From Microcystis aeruginosa NIES-4325 (lineage in GTDB: Bacteria; Cyanobacteriota; Cyanobacteriia; Cyanobacteriales; Microcystaceae): a stretch of 64,000 bases of DNA. Location of the stretch: contig NZ_BJKP01000003.1 of NCBI RefSeq assembly GCF_008974145.1, positions 70,976 through 134,975 of the forward strand, written 5' to 3'. The notes beneath the pieces are model-generated. The model was not told the origin of the DNA and did not search any database. It saw nothing but the letters and a program-made list of their open reading frames with translations. The stretch's first letter is position 1, and each line of letters opens with the position of its first letter. The translations under genes were made by a program, and so were the position numbers. This document shows, in pieces, positions 36,674-45,087 of this stretch.

Positions 36674-36887
36674 ATTGATCGAGCTTATACTAAACCATGT
36701 TATCACTCCAGTAAATGAGCCGTTCAACTAAAAAGCGATCGAGTAAGCTGTTTTCCTAGTTCGCTTTTACTGCCCTTGGCCAAATTTTGAAGATATCCTT
36801 AATTTCTCTCTTGTTTAATCTTCCTTTAACTTGGTACTGAAAAAATGCTATTGTTTGGCGTTTTTTTGCAAGGTTTCAGCTAAAAAT

Positions 36888-38519
36888 ATGATTCAGGCTA
36901 TCTATCGTCACCAGTGGAAATTTTTATTAACCTTGCTGTCAATTGCTGGCAGTATCAACATTGTTACCGAATCGGCCTCAGCTTTAAATATCACCCGATT
37001 GAGCAGTCTTGGCAATAGTACAAATGCTACTAATAACTTCGGGGCAGAAATCCCCGCTTATGACCCCGCTAGTCGAAAATTATTCGTGACCGGTCCCAAT
37101 AATCGTCTAGATATTGCCGATATCAGCAATCCCGCTAGTCCAATTCGCTTACCCTCGATCGATCTTAGCTCCTACGGTGCGGGGGTTAATAGCGTTGCCA
37201 TCAAAAATGGTATCGTGGCCGTGGCCATGGAAGCTAATCCCATTACCAATAACGGCAGTGTGGTATTTTTCGATACTAATGGTGTCTTTAAGAATCAGGT
37301 GACTGTGGGTGCTTTACCAGATATGTTAACATTTACTCCTGACGGTAATCGGGTTTTGGTCGCTAACGAAGGGGAAGCAGCTAACGGTGTCAATCCCGAT
37401 GGTTCTATTAGTATTATTGACCTTAGCGCTGGTGTTCTCAATTCCACCGTCAACACTGCTAACTTTACCAGCTTTAATGGTCAAGAGAACGCCCTAAGAA
37501 ATCAGGGAGTACGTATTTTCCCCGATCAAACGGTTTCCCAAGATTTGGAACCGGAATACATCACAGTTTCCGAGGATGGAACCACTGCATGGGTGGCTTT
37601 ACAGGAAAATAACGCTATTGCCGTACTGGATATTCTCAACGCTCAAGTTACTGCTATTTTACCCCTAGGAGCCAAAAATTTTAACGCACCGGGTAATGGT
37701 TTGGATCCTAGCGATCAAGATGGAGGAGTAAATATTAATAATTGGCCGGTTTTTGGCTTATATCAGCCGGATACGATCGCTACCGTTACCATCGCCGGAC
37801 AAACCTATTTAATTACTGCCAATGAAGGGGATACTAGAAATGAGGCCCGACGAGTTTCTAATCCAAATCTAATTTTAGACCCCGATGTTTTCCCTAATGC
37901 GGCCACATTGAAATTAACCCAAAATCTCGGACGTTTAGATGTTTCCACCATCGACGGACTTAATGCGCAAGGTCAATATAGCCAACTTTTTGCCTACGGT
38001 GGTCGTTCTTTTTCGATTTGGAATGTCACTAATGGACTGTCCCCGGTCTTCGATAGTGGCGATGATTTTGAACAAATTTTAGCGGCTTTTTCGGCAACTC
38101 CCCTAACTCCTAGTATCTTTAATTCTGATGGTAATCCTAGTAGCTTCGATAGTCGTAGCGATAATAAGGGGCCGGAACCGGAAGGTTTAGCAGTGGGAAC
38201 TGTGGGTAATCGTCTCTATAGTTTTGTGGGAATAGAAAGGGCTGGCGGTTTCATGGTTTATGATATCACCAACCCTAGTAATCCTTTGTTCACTAATTAT
38301 GTCAATGATTGGCAATTAGGCGATATCTCTCCCGAAGGATTATTATTTATCCCCGCTGCCGATAGTCCCAATGGTACTCCCCTGTTAATTGTTGCCAATG
38401 AAGTTAGTCGTAATCTGGCGATTTATTCCGTGAAACCTGTCCCAGAACCTAGCGCAGTTTTAGGATTGCTAACCCTCGGATTAGCTGGTTATAGTTTGAA
38501 AAAAAGAGGGAATTGCTAA
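36888..38519 (+). CDS. Choice-of-anchor I family protein with PEP-CTERM signal
   Basis: A large exported protein (about 543 residues from ATG at 36888). A signal peptide (FLLTLLSIAGSINIVTESAS) is followed by beta-propeller-like repeats with choice-of-anchor I features (ITRLSSLGN..., LPDMLTFTPDGNRVLVANEG, PEYITVSEDGTTAWVALQEN, DGTP-like loops) and an Asp-rich region. The C-terminus is a PEP-CTERM anchor: PVPEPSAVLGLLTLGLAGYS then KKRG. Relatives are often called alkaline phosphatase-like. It probably ends up at the cell surface. Its frame ends at 38519, next to the convergent tsaB gene. Confidence 0.88.
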   Translation: MIQAIYRHQWKFLLTLLSIAGSINIVTESASALNITRLSSLGNSTNATNNFGAEIPAYDPASRKLFVTGPNNRLDIADISNPASPIRLPSIDLSSYGAGVNSVAIKNGIVAVAMEANPITNNGSVVFFDTNGVFKNQVTVGALPDMLTFTPDGNRVLVANEGEAANGVNPDGSISIIDLSAGVLNSTVNTANFTSFNGQENALRNQGVRIFPDQTVSQDLEPEYITVSEDGTTAWVALQENNAIAVLDILNAQVTAILPLGAKNFNAPGNGLDPSDQDGGVNINNWPVFGLYQPDTIATVTIAGQTYLITANEGDTRNEARRVSNPNLILDPDVFPNAATLKLTQNLGRLDVSTIDGLNAQGQYSQLFAYGGRSFSIWNVTNGLSPVFDSGDDFEQILAAFSATPLTPSIFNSDGNPSSFDSRSDNKGPEPEGLAVGTVGNRLYSFVGIERAGGFMVYDITNPSNPLFTNYVNDWQLGDISPEGLLFIPAADSPNGTPLLIVANEVSRNLAIYSVKPVPEPSAVLGLLTLGLAGYSLKKRGNC

Positions 38520-39122
38520 TCACATCCCGTAAAATGGTAGCGCCTCCGACCAATGGGGGCGTTTTCCCGTTTGCCAGTCCAAATGGGCTAAATCGAGGAT
38601 AGCGGGGGCATTTATGCCTAAATAACTGGGTGTGGCTAATCTTTGATAGGGAATAGTTAAGTTTTCTAAAGTGTGCTGCCATTGTTCCAAAGTCATCAGG
38701 CTATCAGCTAAATAAACCCGATTACCCCGATAGATGCCTACATACAATTGTCCCCTAGTGGCGGGCATTTCTAGGGCTAGATAGGTATCGAGGGGATAAA
38801 AATCCCGTTGTGACCAAGCAAAGGCCGCTAAACTGGAGACGGTAAAAATCGGTAGCTGTAATTGTTGTGCTAGGGTTCTAGCTGTGACTATACCGATGCG
38901 GGTACTGGTAAAGCTACCTGGCCCCTTAGCTGTGGCGAGAAAGGCTAAATCTGCCCATTTTTGCGGGGCTAGGAACTGTTTTAGATAGGGGTGGAATAGG
39001 TTCGATAAATCCCTGTCTAAGTCCCAAGTTTGTTGACGACTATAATCGCTGAAATTAGAGAGGGCCAGTCCTAGTTGGGGACTGCTGGTATGCAAGGCTA
39101 ATCCATAGACAGGGGAAGACAA
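38520..39122 (-). CDS. tsaB: tRNA threonylcarbamoyladenosine biosynthesis protein TsaB
   Basis: A 200-residue ASKHA-fold protein. Family signatures: VYGLALHTSSPQLGLAL at the start and KGPGSFTSTRIGIVTARTLA in the middle. TsaB is the partner of TsaD in making the t6A modification at position 37 of ANN-reading tRNAs. The stop sits directly against the end of the preceding convergent gene, with no gap. A tRNA-Lys (an ANN-decoding t6A substrate) lies 25 bp upstream on the same strand, a coincidence worth noting. Confidence 0.92.
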   Translation of the reverse strand: MSSPVYGLALHTSSPQLGLALSNFSDYSRQQTWDLDRDLSNLFHPYLKQFLAPQKWADLAFLATAKGPGSFTSTRIGIVTARTLAQQLQLPIFTVSSLAAFAWSQRDFYPLDTYLALEMPATRGQLYVGIYRGNRVYLADSLMTLEQWQHTLENLTIPYQRLATPSYLGINAPAILDLAHLDWQTGKRPHWSEALPFYGM

Positions 39123-39147
39123 GTCAATCTTTATCAGTAAGTTTTTA

Positions 39148-39219
39148 TGGGTCGCCTGGGATTCGAACCCAAGACCAATCGGTTAAAAGCCGAGTGCTCT
39201 ACCGCTGAGCTAGCGACCC
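39148..39219 (-). tRNA. tRNA-Lys (anticodon TTT)
   Basis: The reverse complement begins GGGTCGCTAGCTCAGCGG and folds with acceptor GGGTCGC/GCGACCC, anticodon loop CTTTTAA (TTT), T loop TTCGAAT and discriminator A. No CCA is coded. The D loop is one base short of common forms. Confidence 0.95.
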
Positions 39220-39282
39220 GTTTCGTGTTCTGCACACGATTTATCAATATAACATCTTATCGGGGCTAAGTCAAGGGGTAAT

Positions 39283-40155
39283 TTAAATTTGATTGACTCG
39301 CATTTCCACGATCGCCTCGCGGCCACTCTGGGGTTCTAAGTAGGTCAAATGTTCGCCTGTATTGAGGGCGTTGCGGGGAGCGCTCCAGGGTTCGAGACAG
39401 ATATAATTTTTATCTTTCAGGGTCCAAAAAACTATAGTTGTATAGAGAGCGTCGTAACCGAGGACAATTTGGCGCTGATGATAGGAATCACTAAAACTAC
39501 TTTGATGGCGAGTAATTTGCAGAAAAGCGGCATCAATTTCTTCGAGATTAAAGTCAAAGTTACCAGAGTAGGAATGGAAGGTTTTCGTTTGTTGATCGAG
39601 GTATTGGGAGGAGGGAATGTCAAAGGATAATCGGGTTTTATCGGTGACTTGAAAATAGGGATGAAACCCGATAGAAAAGGGCATTTTTTCGGGGGAAAGA
39701 TTAATTACTTTTTGGTAAATTTTGAGGCTGTTTCCTTGCAGTTGATAGGTAAAGATTAATTGAAAATCAAAGGGATAGACTTGACGAGTGGCTTCACTAC
39801 TGTTTAATTCTAGGGTTAAACTAGCGGCAGTTTCGCTGCTTTGTTTGCTGACTTGCCAGGGTAAATCACGAGCAAATCCGTGTTGTTTCAGGGTATAGTT
39901 TCGGCCTTGGTGTTGATAGGTATTATTGGATAAGTTGCCACAGATAGGAAATAAAATCGGGACTCCTCCGCGGACGCTGAGGTTAGGATCTTTGAATCTT
40001 TCTGTGTCCAGATAGAAAATATCTTCTCCGCAAATTTGCCAACGGGTGATGATTCCTCCTCTAGCGGGAACCACTTCCAGATAAGCGTCAGCCTCTTCAT
40101 CCTTGAGACAATAGGTAAGATATTGATTTTGGTTTTGAGTGATAGTAAAGGTCAT
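39283..40155 (-). CDS. Aldose 1-epimerase family protein
   Basis: A 290-residue galactose-mutarotase-fold protein. The family's active-site region is visible: RGGVPILFPICGNL, KQHGFARDLPW (with the catalytic His), SIGFHPYFQV and the late acidic site (CLEPWSAPRNALN). It interconverts anomers of sugars or hexose-6-phosphates; the exact substrate is not shown. It stands alone between tRNA-Lys and the phytol-kinase-like gene. Confidence 0.87.
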   Translation of the reverse strand: MTFTITQNQNQYLTYCLKDEEADAYLEVVPARGGIITRWQICGEDIFYLDTERFKDPNLSVRGGVPILFPICGNLSNNTYQHQGRNYTLKQHGFARDLPWQVSKQSSETAASLTLELNSSEATRQVYPFDFQLIFTYQLQGNSLKIYQKVINLSPEKMPFSIGFHPYFQVTDKTRLSFDIPSSQYLDQQTKTFHSYSGNFDFNLEEIDAAFLQITRHQSSFSDSYHQRQIVLGYDALYTTIVFWTLKDKNYICLEPWSAPRNALNTGEHLTYLEPQSGREAIVEMRVNQI

Positions 40156-40215
40156 ATCAGTAATCAGTTATCAGTGAATATCATCGGTCTTCGGTAGCTT
40201 GAAAGCTGAGATAGC

Positions 40216-40902
40216 CTAGATTGAGATGAAAATTTGGGTAAGAAAATAGGCAATGGCGGCGCTACCAATCGGTACAGTGAGATTATCTATACCTAGTTTC
40301 GAGAAAGTTTCTAGAATAGTAGCTCCGAGCGCTGTTAATAAAGATACTAAAATAATTGGCGGATTAATGCCATTAATAAAAGATAAAATAATCAAGCTGA
40401 CTAAAAAACTGATTGCTAACATAGTCAGGGAACCTTCCAGACTTTTGCCACTGCCGAAAATTTTGTAGGGATGTTGACCGAAATTTTGTCCGACTAGGGC
40501 TGCTAATCCGTCTCCTAAAGCCATAATTAAAATACCCATTGCTGCGTATTCGGGGTGAGAAATTGGCCAAAAACAAGCCACGAGAACACCGATACTAACA
40601 GCATAAAAAAAAGTTCCCCAACTGCGGCGACCAACACTATTAAGACTGGGTAAAATGGGGAAAAAATAGGATAGGATAGCAATAATTGCCGCTAGGATCG
40701 CCGCACTTATTCCCACCCAAGCGGGGATATTTAACCACCAGGCAAAAAGGATGACGTTTCCCGTGCCAATGTGGACAACTTTGCGGGTAATTTCGCCATC
40801 GGTACTGAAAACCCTTTTTAATTTTTCAGCGATAAGAATCAGAACAGCTAGGTAACAGGCGACTAAACCGATCGAAAATAGGAGAGAGTGGGACAGTTCC
40901 AC
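40216..40902 (-). CDS. Polyprenol/phytol kinase family membrane protein (VTE5-like)
   Basis: A 228-residue membrane protein with six to seven helices and the CTP-dependent kinase motifs of the dolichol/phytol kinase family: ITRKVVHIGTGN near residue 38 and the later ALGDGLAALVGQNFG plus KSLEGSLTM. Plant VTE5 and Synechocystis homologs phosphorylate phytol released from chlorophyll for tocopherol and chlorophyll reuse. The membrane-bound site and cyanobacterial context agree with that role, but other isoprenols are possible. Confidence 0.85.
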   Translation of the reverse strand: MELSHSLLFSIGLVACYLAVLILIAEKLKRVFSTDGEITRKVVHIGTGNVILFAWWLNIPAWVGISAAILAAIIAILSYFFPILPSLNSVGRRSWGTFFYAVSIGVLVACFWPISHPEYAAMGILIMALGDGLAALVGQNFGQHPYKIFGSGKSLEGSLTMLAISFLVSLIILSFINGINPPIILVSLLTALGATILETFSKLGIDNLTVPIGSAAIAYFLTQIFISI

Positions 40903-40956
40903 GTGACAAAAGCGAAAATTGACTATCTATTAGTTTAGGCGATCGAGGTGACATTG

Positions 40957-41187
40957 ATGAAAGGAATTTTTATCGGTTTAATTAAGGGATATAGACGGTT
41001 TATTTCGCCGCTATTTCCCCCTTCCTGTCGTTTTCAACCCACCTGTTCCCAGTATGCCATGGAAGCGATTGATCGCTTTGGTGTGCTGCGGGGTTCTTGG
41101 TTAGCAATTAAGCGTATTCTCCGTTGTCATCCCTTTCACCCCGGAGGTTATGATCCTGTACCTCCCTGTAGCCACAAGCACGATTAA
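40957..41187 (+). CDS. yidD: Membrane protein insertion efficiency factor YidD
   Basis: A protein of about 76 residues with the full YidD signature: [20 protein letters not shown] (cysteines in CxxxxxxTC arrangement), [23 protein letters not shown]. It helps YidC insert membrane proteins. ATG at 40957 has GAGG 8 bases upstream; a GTG at 40948 is in frame but would place the ribosome site inside the gene. It stands alone, divergent from the kinase gene. Confidence 0.94.
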   Translation: MKGIFIGLIKGYRRFISPLFPPSCRFQPTCSQYAMEAIDRFGVLRGSWLAIKRILRCHPFHPGGYDPVPPCSHKHD

Positions 41188-41193
41188 AAGCCA

Positions 41194-41250
41194 CAGCAGT
41201 TATCTCAATGGTGAGATAAGAAGTTTTCGTTTTGGGGATTCAGGAGTCAG
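41194..41250. repeat. Dispersed intergenic repeat, copy 2
   Basis: CAGCAGTTATCTCAATGG, then GTGAG and AAGTTTTCGTTTTGGGG, match copies at 22332-22380 and 57322-57371. It lies just after yidD. Confidence 0.55.
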
Positions 41251-41367
41251 GCTTCGGCCGTGAGCTCAGCCGAACGGATTCAGGAGTCAATAGCAAACTA
41301 GGTTATACTTCATTTTTAGGGTAAAGTCTGTAAAACTATTGATATTTTTAGACCCGTTGATGACCGC

Positions 41368-42126
41368 CTATTTTCTTTGGGGAAAGCGATCAATATCGGC
41401 GATACCATAAAAGATAATCTGTTTATCTTTTAAACGTAGTCGATCGACCCTTAACTGAGTACCATCGAGAGCAAATTTATCTAAATCCATGAGGTTGTTA
41501 ACATGGCTGATTAAAGCTTCTCCTAAAGCTTTCGATCTTTCGTCGCCTTGGTAAACCACCTCAACAAATTGAATTTTTCGCCGTTCTTCCACAACTACAG
41601 CAGTGGTCATTTCTAGAAGAATCGGTTCTTCTTCTCCCAATTTGATTAGACTTTTGAGAGTTAAAGTTTTGTCGTCATTGAGAATTAATTCCGTATTTTG
41701 ACAGTGAATTGATTTACCTTCGTACTCTAATCTTTGCAGTTTTTCGACAATAAAAGGTGTATTAAAAGAGGTGGTTAAGTCTTCTTCCGTTAAAACTACC
41801 CGCAAAGTGGCCCGCGTCGGTTGACGGAGTTTCACCTGTCCGGTAAAAATGGCACTAAAATCGATCGCCACCGCTTGCACATACAATTCCATGGCTTCGA
41901 TGCGTAGGCCATTGTACATCAGCATCGACTGACCGATAAAGTCAAAACCGTCGATACTGCCTTGGAGTAATTTGGCCACGGGTTCGGCGCGGACAGTCGC
42001 TGTCAGCTTGCCTGTGCGTTTGAATAATGCAGCGATCGCAGCACTCACCGCCTTACTGATGAGTTGATCGCCGCTCTGATTGGGAAAAGGTAAGCTACCA
42101 AACACGCCTGCTGTCATATCTCTCAT
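41368..42126 (-). CDS. DUF2993 (LmeA-like) lipid-binding domain protein
   Basis: A protein of about 252 residues from MRDMTAGVFGSLPFP at 42126; a frame to 42201 adds an unsupported AT-rich extension. It shows the DUF2993 pattern (ISKAVSAAIAALFKRTG, KLLQGSIDGFDFIGQSMLMYN, LRIEAMELYVQAVAID) of small lipid-binding barrel proteins such as mycobacterial LmeA. No signal peptide is clear, so it should be cytoplasmic or peripheral. It is divergent from the ferrochelatase-like gene. Confidence 0.82.
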   Translation of the reverse strand: MRDMTAGVFGSLPFPNQSGDQLISKAVSAAIAALFKRTGKLTATVRAEPVAKLLQGSIDGFDFIGQSMLMYNGLRIEAMELYVQAVAIDFSAIFTGQVKLRQPTRATLRVVLTEEDLTTSFNTPFIVEKLQRLEYEGKSIHCQNTELILNDDKTLTLKSLIKLGEEEPILLEMTTAVVVEERRKIQFVEVVYQGDERSKALGEALISHVNNLMDLDKFALDGTQLRVDRLRLKDKQIIFYGIADIDRFPQRK

Positions 42127-42264
42127 AAGTGGGACTACAACGATCTTAACATTATTTAAAGTTTCTTTACATATCGTTTTATTAATGAAGATGATAAGCA
42201 ATCTGTATGATTCTGTAGAGGTTATAAATTTTTAGCGGTCTATCCCGTGCGAGGGGATAGGATG

Positions 42265-42300
42265 GAAAAACGCTACTATCCCAGTGATATAGCGTTTTTC
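42265..42300. promoter_or_regulatory. Perfect 11-bp inverted repeat upstream of the ferrochelatase-like gene
   Basis: GAAAAACGCTA (42265-42275), 14 bases, then TAGCGTTTTTC (42290-42300), ending 24 bp before the start at 42325. It may be an operator or a hairpin in the leader. TATAGCGTTTTTCAC (from 42288) also resembles the end of the MITE at 57394, so it could be part of such an element. Confidence 0.4.
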
Positions 42301-42324
42301 ACTTAGAAAATCGGGGTTAAAAAC

Positions 42325-43464
42325 GTGGTTGCCATTTCAGATCAACAACATTTAGCCGCTACCCACAACCACAGCGATCGAGTGGCGGTATTATTGATGG
42401 GATACGGGGAAGTGGAGAGTTATGAGGACTTCGCCAACTATAATGAACAGGCCTTAAATCTGCTGACGGCTAAGTTCGCTCCCGTACCGACTTGGGTTTA
42501 TCCTCCCCTAGCGAAATTATTGGCCCTATTTGACCTACACGAATGGCAGCACCAGCATAATCACTTTATTTCACCCCATAACCACATTTTTGAGCATCAA
42601 AGACAGGAAATCGAGCGCAATTTACAGGCAAAATGGGGTAATCGGGTGGAGGTATTCAAAGCGTTTAACTTCTGCGCGCCTTTTTTACCGGCACAGGTAT
42701 TAAGGGAAATCCGCGAAGGGGGATTCGAGAAAATTTTGATCTATCCTCTCCTCGTGGTTGATTCTATCTTTACCAGTGGCATTGCGATCGAACAGGTTAA
42801 CAAAGCTTTAGCTCAGGGACAAACGGGGGAACATTGGGTCAAAGGATTGCGCTATATTCCCTCGTTTTATAACCAACCCGCTTATATAGATCTAATGGCG
42901 CGGTTAGTGGAAGAAAAAATCGCTGCTGAGGTAGCTAGTAGCTGTCTTCCCTCGCAAATTGGCATTATTTTAATGAATCACGGTTGTCCCCACGAAGCGA
43001 AGGGATTTACGTCGGGAATCGATGAAAGTCAAGCTTTATACGAGTTAGTCCGGGAAAAATTAATCTATCGTTATCCCTTGATTTCTGTGGGTTGGTTAAA
43101 TCACCAAACCCCTTTAATTAAATGGACGCAACCGAATGCAGAGTTAGCGGCGAAGAATTTAATCGAATTAGGGGCAAAAGCTTTAATTTTCATGCCAATT
43201 GGCTTTGCTACGGAAAATCACGAAACTTTACTGGATGTGGAGCATATTATCGAAGCTTTACGCCGCAAGCACGACCAAGTTAATTATGTGCAGATGGCCT
43301 GTGTCAACGATAACCCCGAATTTTGCCAGATGGCTGCCGATTGGGCCGAGGAACATATCGAAGCTCTCGTATCACAAGAGGCTTTATCTGTCAATAGTTC
43401 TGTAACAATTCCTCACATTCATTCCGACCACCATCATCACCACGGACATCACCACCATCATTAA
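42325..43464 (+). CDS. Ferrochelatase-like protein with His-rich tail
   Basis: A 379-residue protein of the ferrochelatase/chelatase fold. The C-terminal half has the HemH-like signatures LMNHGCPHEAKGFTSGIDES, TPLIKWTQPNAELAAKNLIE and FMPIGFATENHETLLDVEHI. The N-terminal half is LLMGYGEVESYEDFANYNEQ. The last 16 residues are His-rich (HIHSDHHHHHGHHHHH) and histidines recur at HNH, HEWQHQHNH and HNHIFEH, as in metal-storing chelatases. It lacks the CAB-like helix at the end of the main cyanobacterial HemH, so it is probably a second chelatase that inserts or stores a metal such as Co, Ni or Fe. Confidence 0.8.
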   Translation: MVAISDQQHLAATHNHSDRVAVLLMGYGEVESYEDFANYNEQALNLLTAKFAPVPTWVYPPLAKLLALFDLHEWQHQHNHFISPHNHIFEHQRQEIERNLQAKWGNRVEVFKAFNFCAPFLPAQVLREIREGGFEKILIYPLLVVDSIFTSGIAIEQVNKALAQGQTGEHWVKGLRYIPSFYNQPAYIDLMARLVEEKIAAEVASSCLPSQIGIILMNHGCPHEAKGFTSGIDESQALYELVREKLIYRYPLISVGWLNHQTPLIKWTQPNAELAAKNLIELGAKALIFMPIGFATENHETLLDVEHIIEALRRKHDQVNYVQMACVNDNPEFCQMAADWAEEHIEALVSQEALSVNSSVTIPHIHSDHHHHHGHHHHH

Positions 43465-43533
43465 GCTTGGACGGCGAAAATCAGTCCCACCACTTGTCAC
43501 TTTTGGAAGTACAATTTATAATTGTGCTTTCCT

Positions 43534-43606
43534 GGGTACGTAGCTCAATGGATAGAGCATCCGCCTTCTAAGCGGACGGTTGTAGGTTCGATCCCTACCG
43601 TACCCG
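43534..43606 (+). tRNA. tRNA-Arg (anticodon TCT)
   Basis: GGGTACGTAGCTCAATGGAT begins a standard cloverleaf: acceptor GGGTACG/CGTACCC, anticodon loop CTTCTAA (TCT) in stem TCCGC/GCGGA, T loop TTCGATC, discriminator G. No CCA is coded. Confidence 0.95.
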
Positions 43607-43744
43607 TTATTGCCGACTAGGGAGCGGATAGGCTGTTTTCAAGTCAGCTAAATCTTCTAACTCAATCGGGTTGATTTCTGCTGTCTCGGTGTGAGAAGAG
43701 GAGGCAGAAAAATCTGCCTCCTCCTCCTTATAGCTAAGACAGGA

Positions 43745-44809
43745 TCAGTTTTTGCGGTAAAAAATCTTACTGCCTTGGTCACTGACAAAATGACAATTGC
43801 GGTAGGATCGCCAGAGAGATTTGAAAATCGGTTCTTTCGAGACGCGATAATAGTCTCCTAAGACGGGACGGATAGCCTCGGTTGCTTCTTGGAGATGATA
43901 GTGGGGAATAGTGATAAAAATGTGATGGGCGACGTGAGTACCAATTTGGTGATGGATGGGATTAAAGATGCCATAATCGCGATCGATGGTAGAAAGCGCC
44001 CCTTTGAGAAAGTACCAATCTTGACCGCGATACCAGGGAATATCATCTTCGGTGTGGTGTAGGAATGTCACCAGGTCTAACCAAACCACAAAGACGATAT
44101 AGGGCATGATGTAGTAGTTAAACAGAAACCAAAAGCCTTGGCTGATACCCACCCCGATTAATAGACCTAACATAAAGGTACAGCAAACGGTGCTAGTCAC
44201 TACCTGCCACCGTTCCGAGGGACGAAAGAGGGGGCTTTCGGGCATAAAATGGGACCCCTGTTTATTAGGGGAACGACGGAAAAGATAGAGGGGATAAACA
44301 AATAAAATTAGCTGAAAACGAGCTAATTTTTCGTACCAAGCCATATTATTATACTGGGTTTCCGTGACGGGATACCAACTTTCGTCGGTGTCGATATTGC
44401 CAGTATTAGCGTGATGGGTGCGATGACTGATACGCCAACCGTGGAAAGGTACGAGAATGGGAGTATGACTGAGATGACCGATTAAGTTATTTAACCAACG
44501 ATAACGGGAAAAGGAACCGTGACCGCAATCGTGACCGACGACAAATAAGGCCCAAAACATGGTTCCCTGCATAAACCAAAAAAGGGGGAAGAACCAAGCT
44601 TGATTAATCTGGTAAGTTATCCAGTAAAGTAGGGTAATAATGCCAATATCAAAAAAAAAGTAGGCTAAAGAGCGAAAAACGCTTGATTGGAAGCAACGGG
44701 CCGGGATAGCTAGACGGACATCCTGTAGGGTAAATGGCAAAAATTCTCTTTTTAGGGCAGGTTTAGGTAGGGTTTGGGACACTAGGTTATAACTCAAGGT
44801 AGATGACAA
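43745..44809 (-). CDS. desB: Omega-3 (delta-15) acyl-lipid desaturase
   Basis: A 354-residue membrane di-iron desaturase. Three histidine boxes: HDCGH (93-97), HRTHH (129-133) and HVAHH near the end (IGTHVAHHIF). Family-specific stretches such as GHLSHTPILVPFHGWRISHR, NTGNIDTDESWYPV and FLRRSP-like YLFRRSPNKQGSHFMP match cyanobacterial DesB closely. It adds the omega-3 double bond to fatty acids already in membrane lipids, usually under cold control. There is a GC-rich hairpin at 44971-44987 upstream, which probably ends the aminotransferase transcript. Confidence 0.93.
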   Translation of the reverse strand: MSSTLSYNLVSQTLPKPALKREFLPFTLQDVRLAIPARCFQSSVFRSLAYFFFDIGIITLLYWITYQINQAWFFPLFWFMQGTMFWALFVVGHDCGHGSFSRYRWLNNLIGHLSHTPILVPFHGWRISHRTHHANTGNIDTDESWYPVTETQYNNMAWYEKLARFQLILFVYPLYLFRRSPNKQGSHFMPESPLFRPSERWQVVTSTVCCTFMLGLLIGVGISQGFWFLFNYYIMPYIVFVVWLDLVTFLHHTEDDIPWYRGQDWYFLKGALSTIDRDYGIFNPIHHQIGTHVAHHIFITIPHYHLQEATEAIRPVLGDYYRVSKEPIFKSLWRSYRNCHFVSDQGSKIFYRKN

Positions 44810-44970
44810 GGGCAGTATTGACGAAGGCTTGAGAACTAAAGTTTTCTGTTTCTCGATGCGCTATCTTTTCTCTGTCTCAGCTAGGAGCGGATAAGACCGA
44901 GCGATCGAGCGAATTTCGTCTAACTCACTAGGATTTTATTGTAGGGCTTAATGTAACTTAACAAAAGCCC

Positions 44971-44987
44971 CTGGGGAAAGTCCCCAG
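44971..44987 (-). terminator. Possible terminator after the aminotransferase gene
   Basis: CTGGGG-AAAGT-CCCCAG is a tight 6-bp hairpin. On the minus strand it is followed by GGGCTTTTGTT. It lies about 100 bp past the stop of the aminotransferase gene and 160 bp upstream of desB. Confidence 0.4.
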
Positions 44988-45087
44988 AAAGTCCTTTAGG
45001 AAGTACATTCCCTTTTTTATAGTTCAAGTCCGTTAAAACTGAAAAAAAGGGCGAACAAAATTCACCCTAACAGACAAAGTAATCATC

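Noticed and set aside
42325-43464. Ferrochelatase-like gene as the main hemH
   Set aside because: Cyanobacterial HemH usually ends with a chlorophyll-binding-like helix; this protein ends with a His tail and differs in its N-terminal half.
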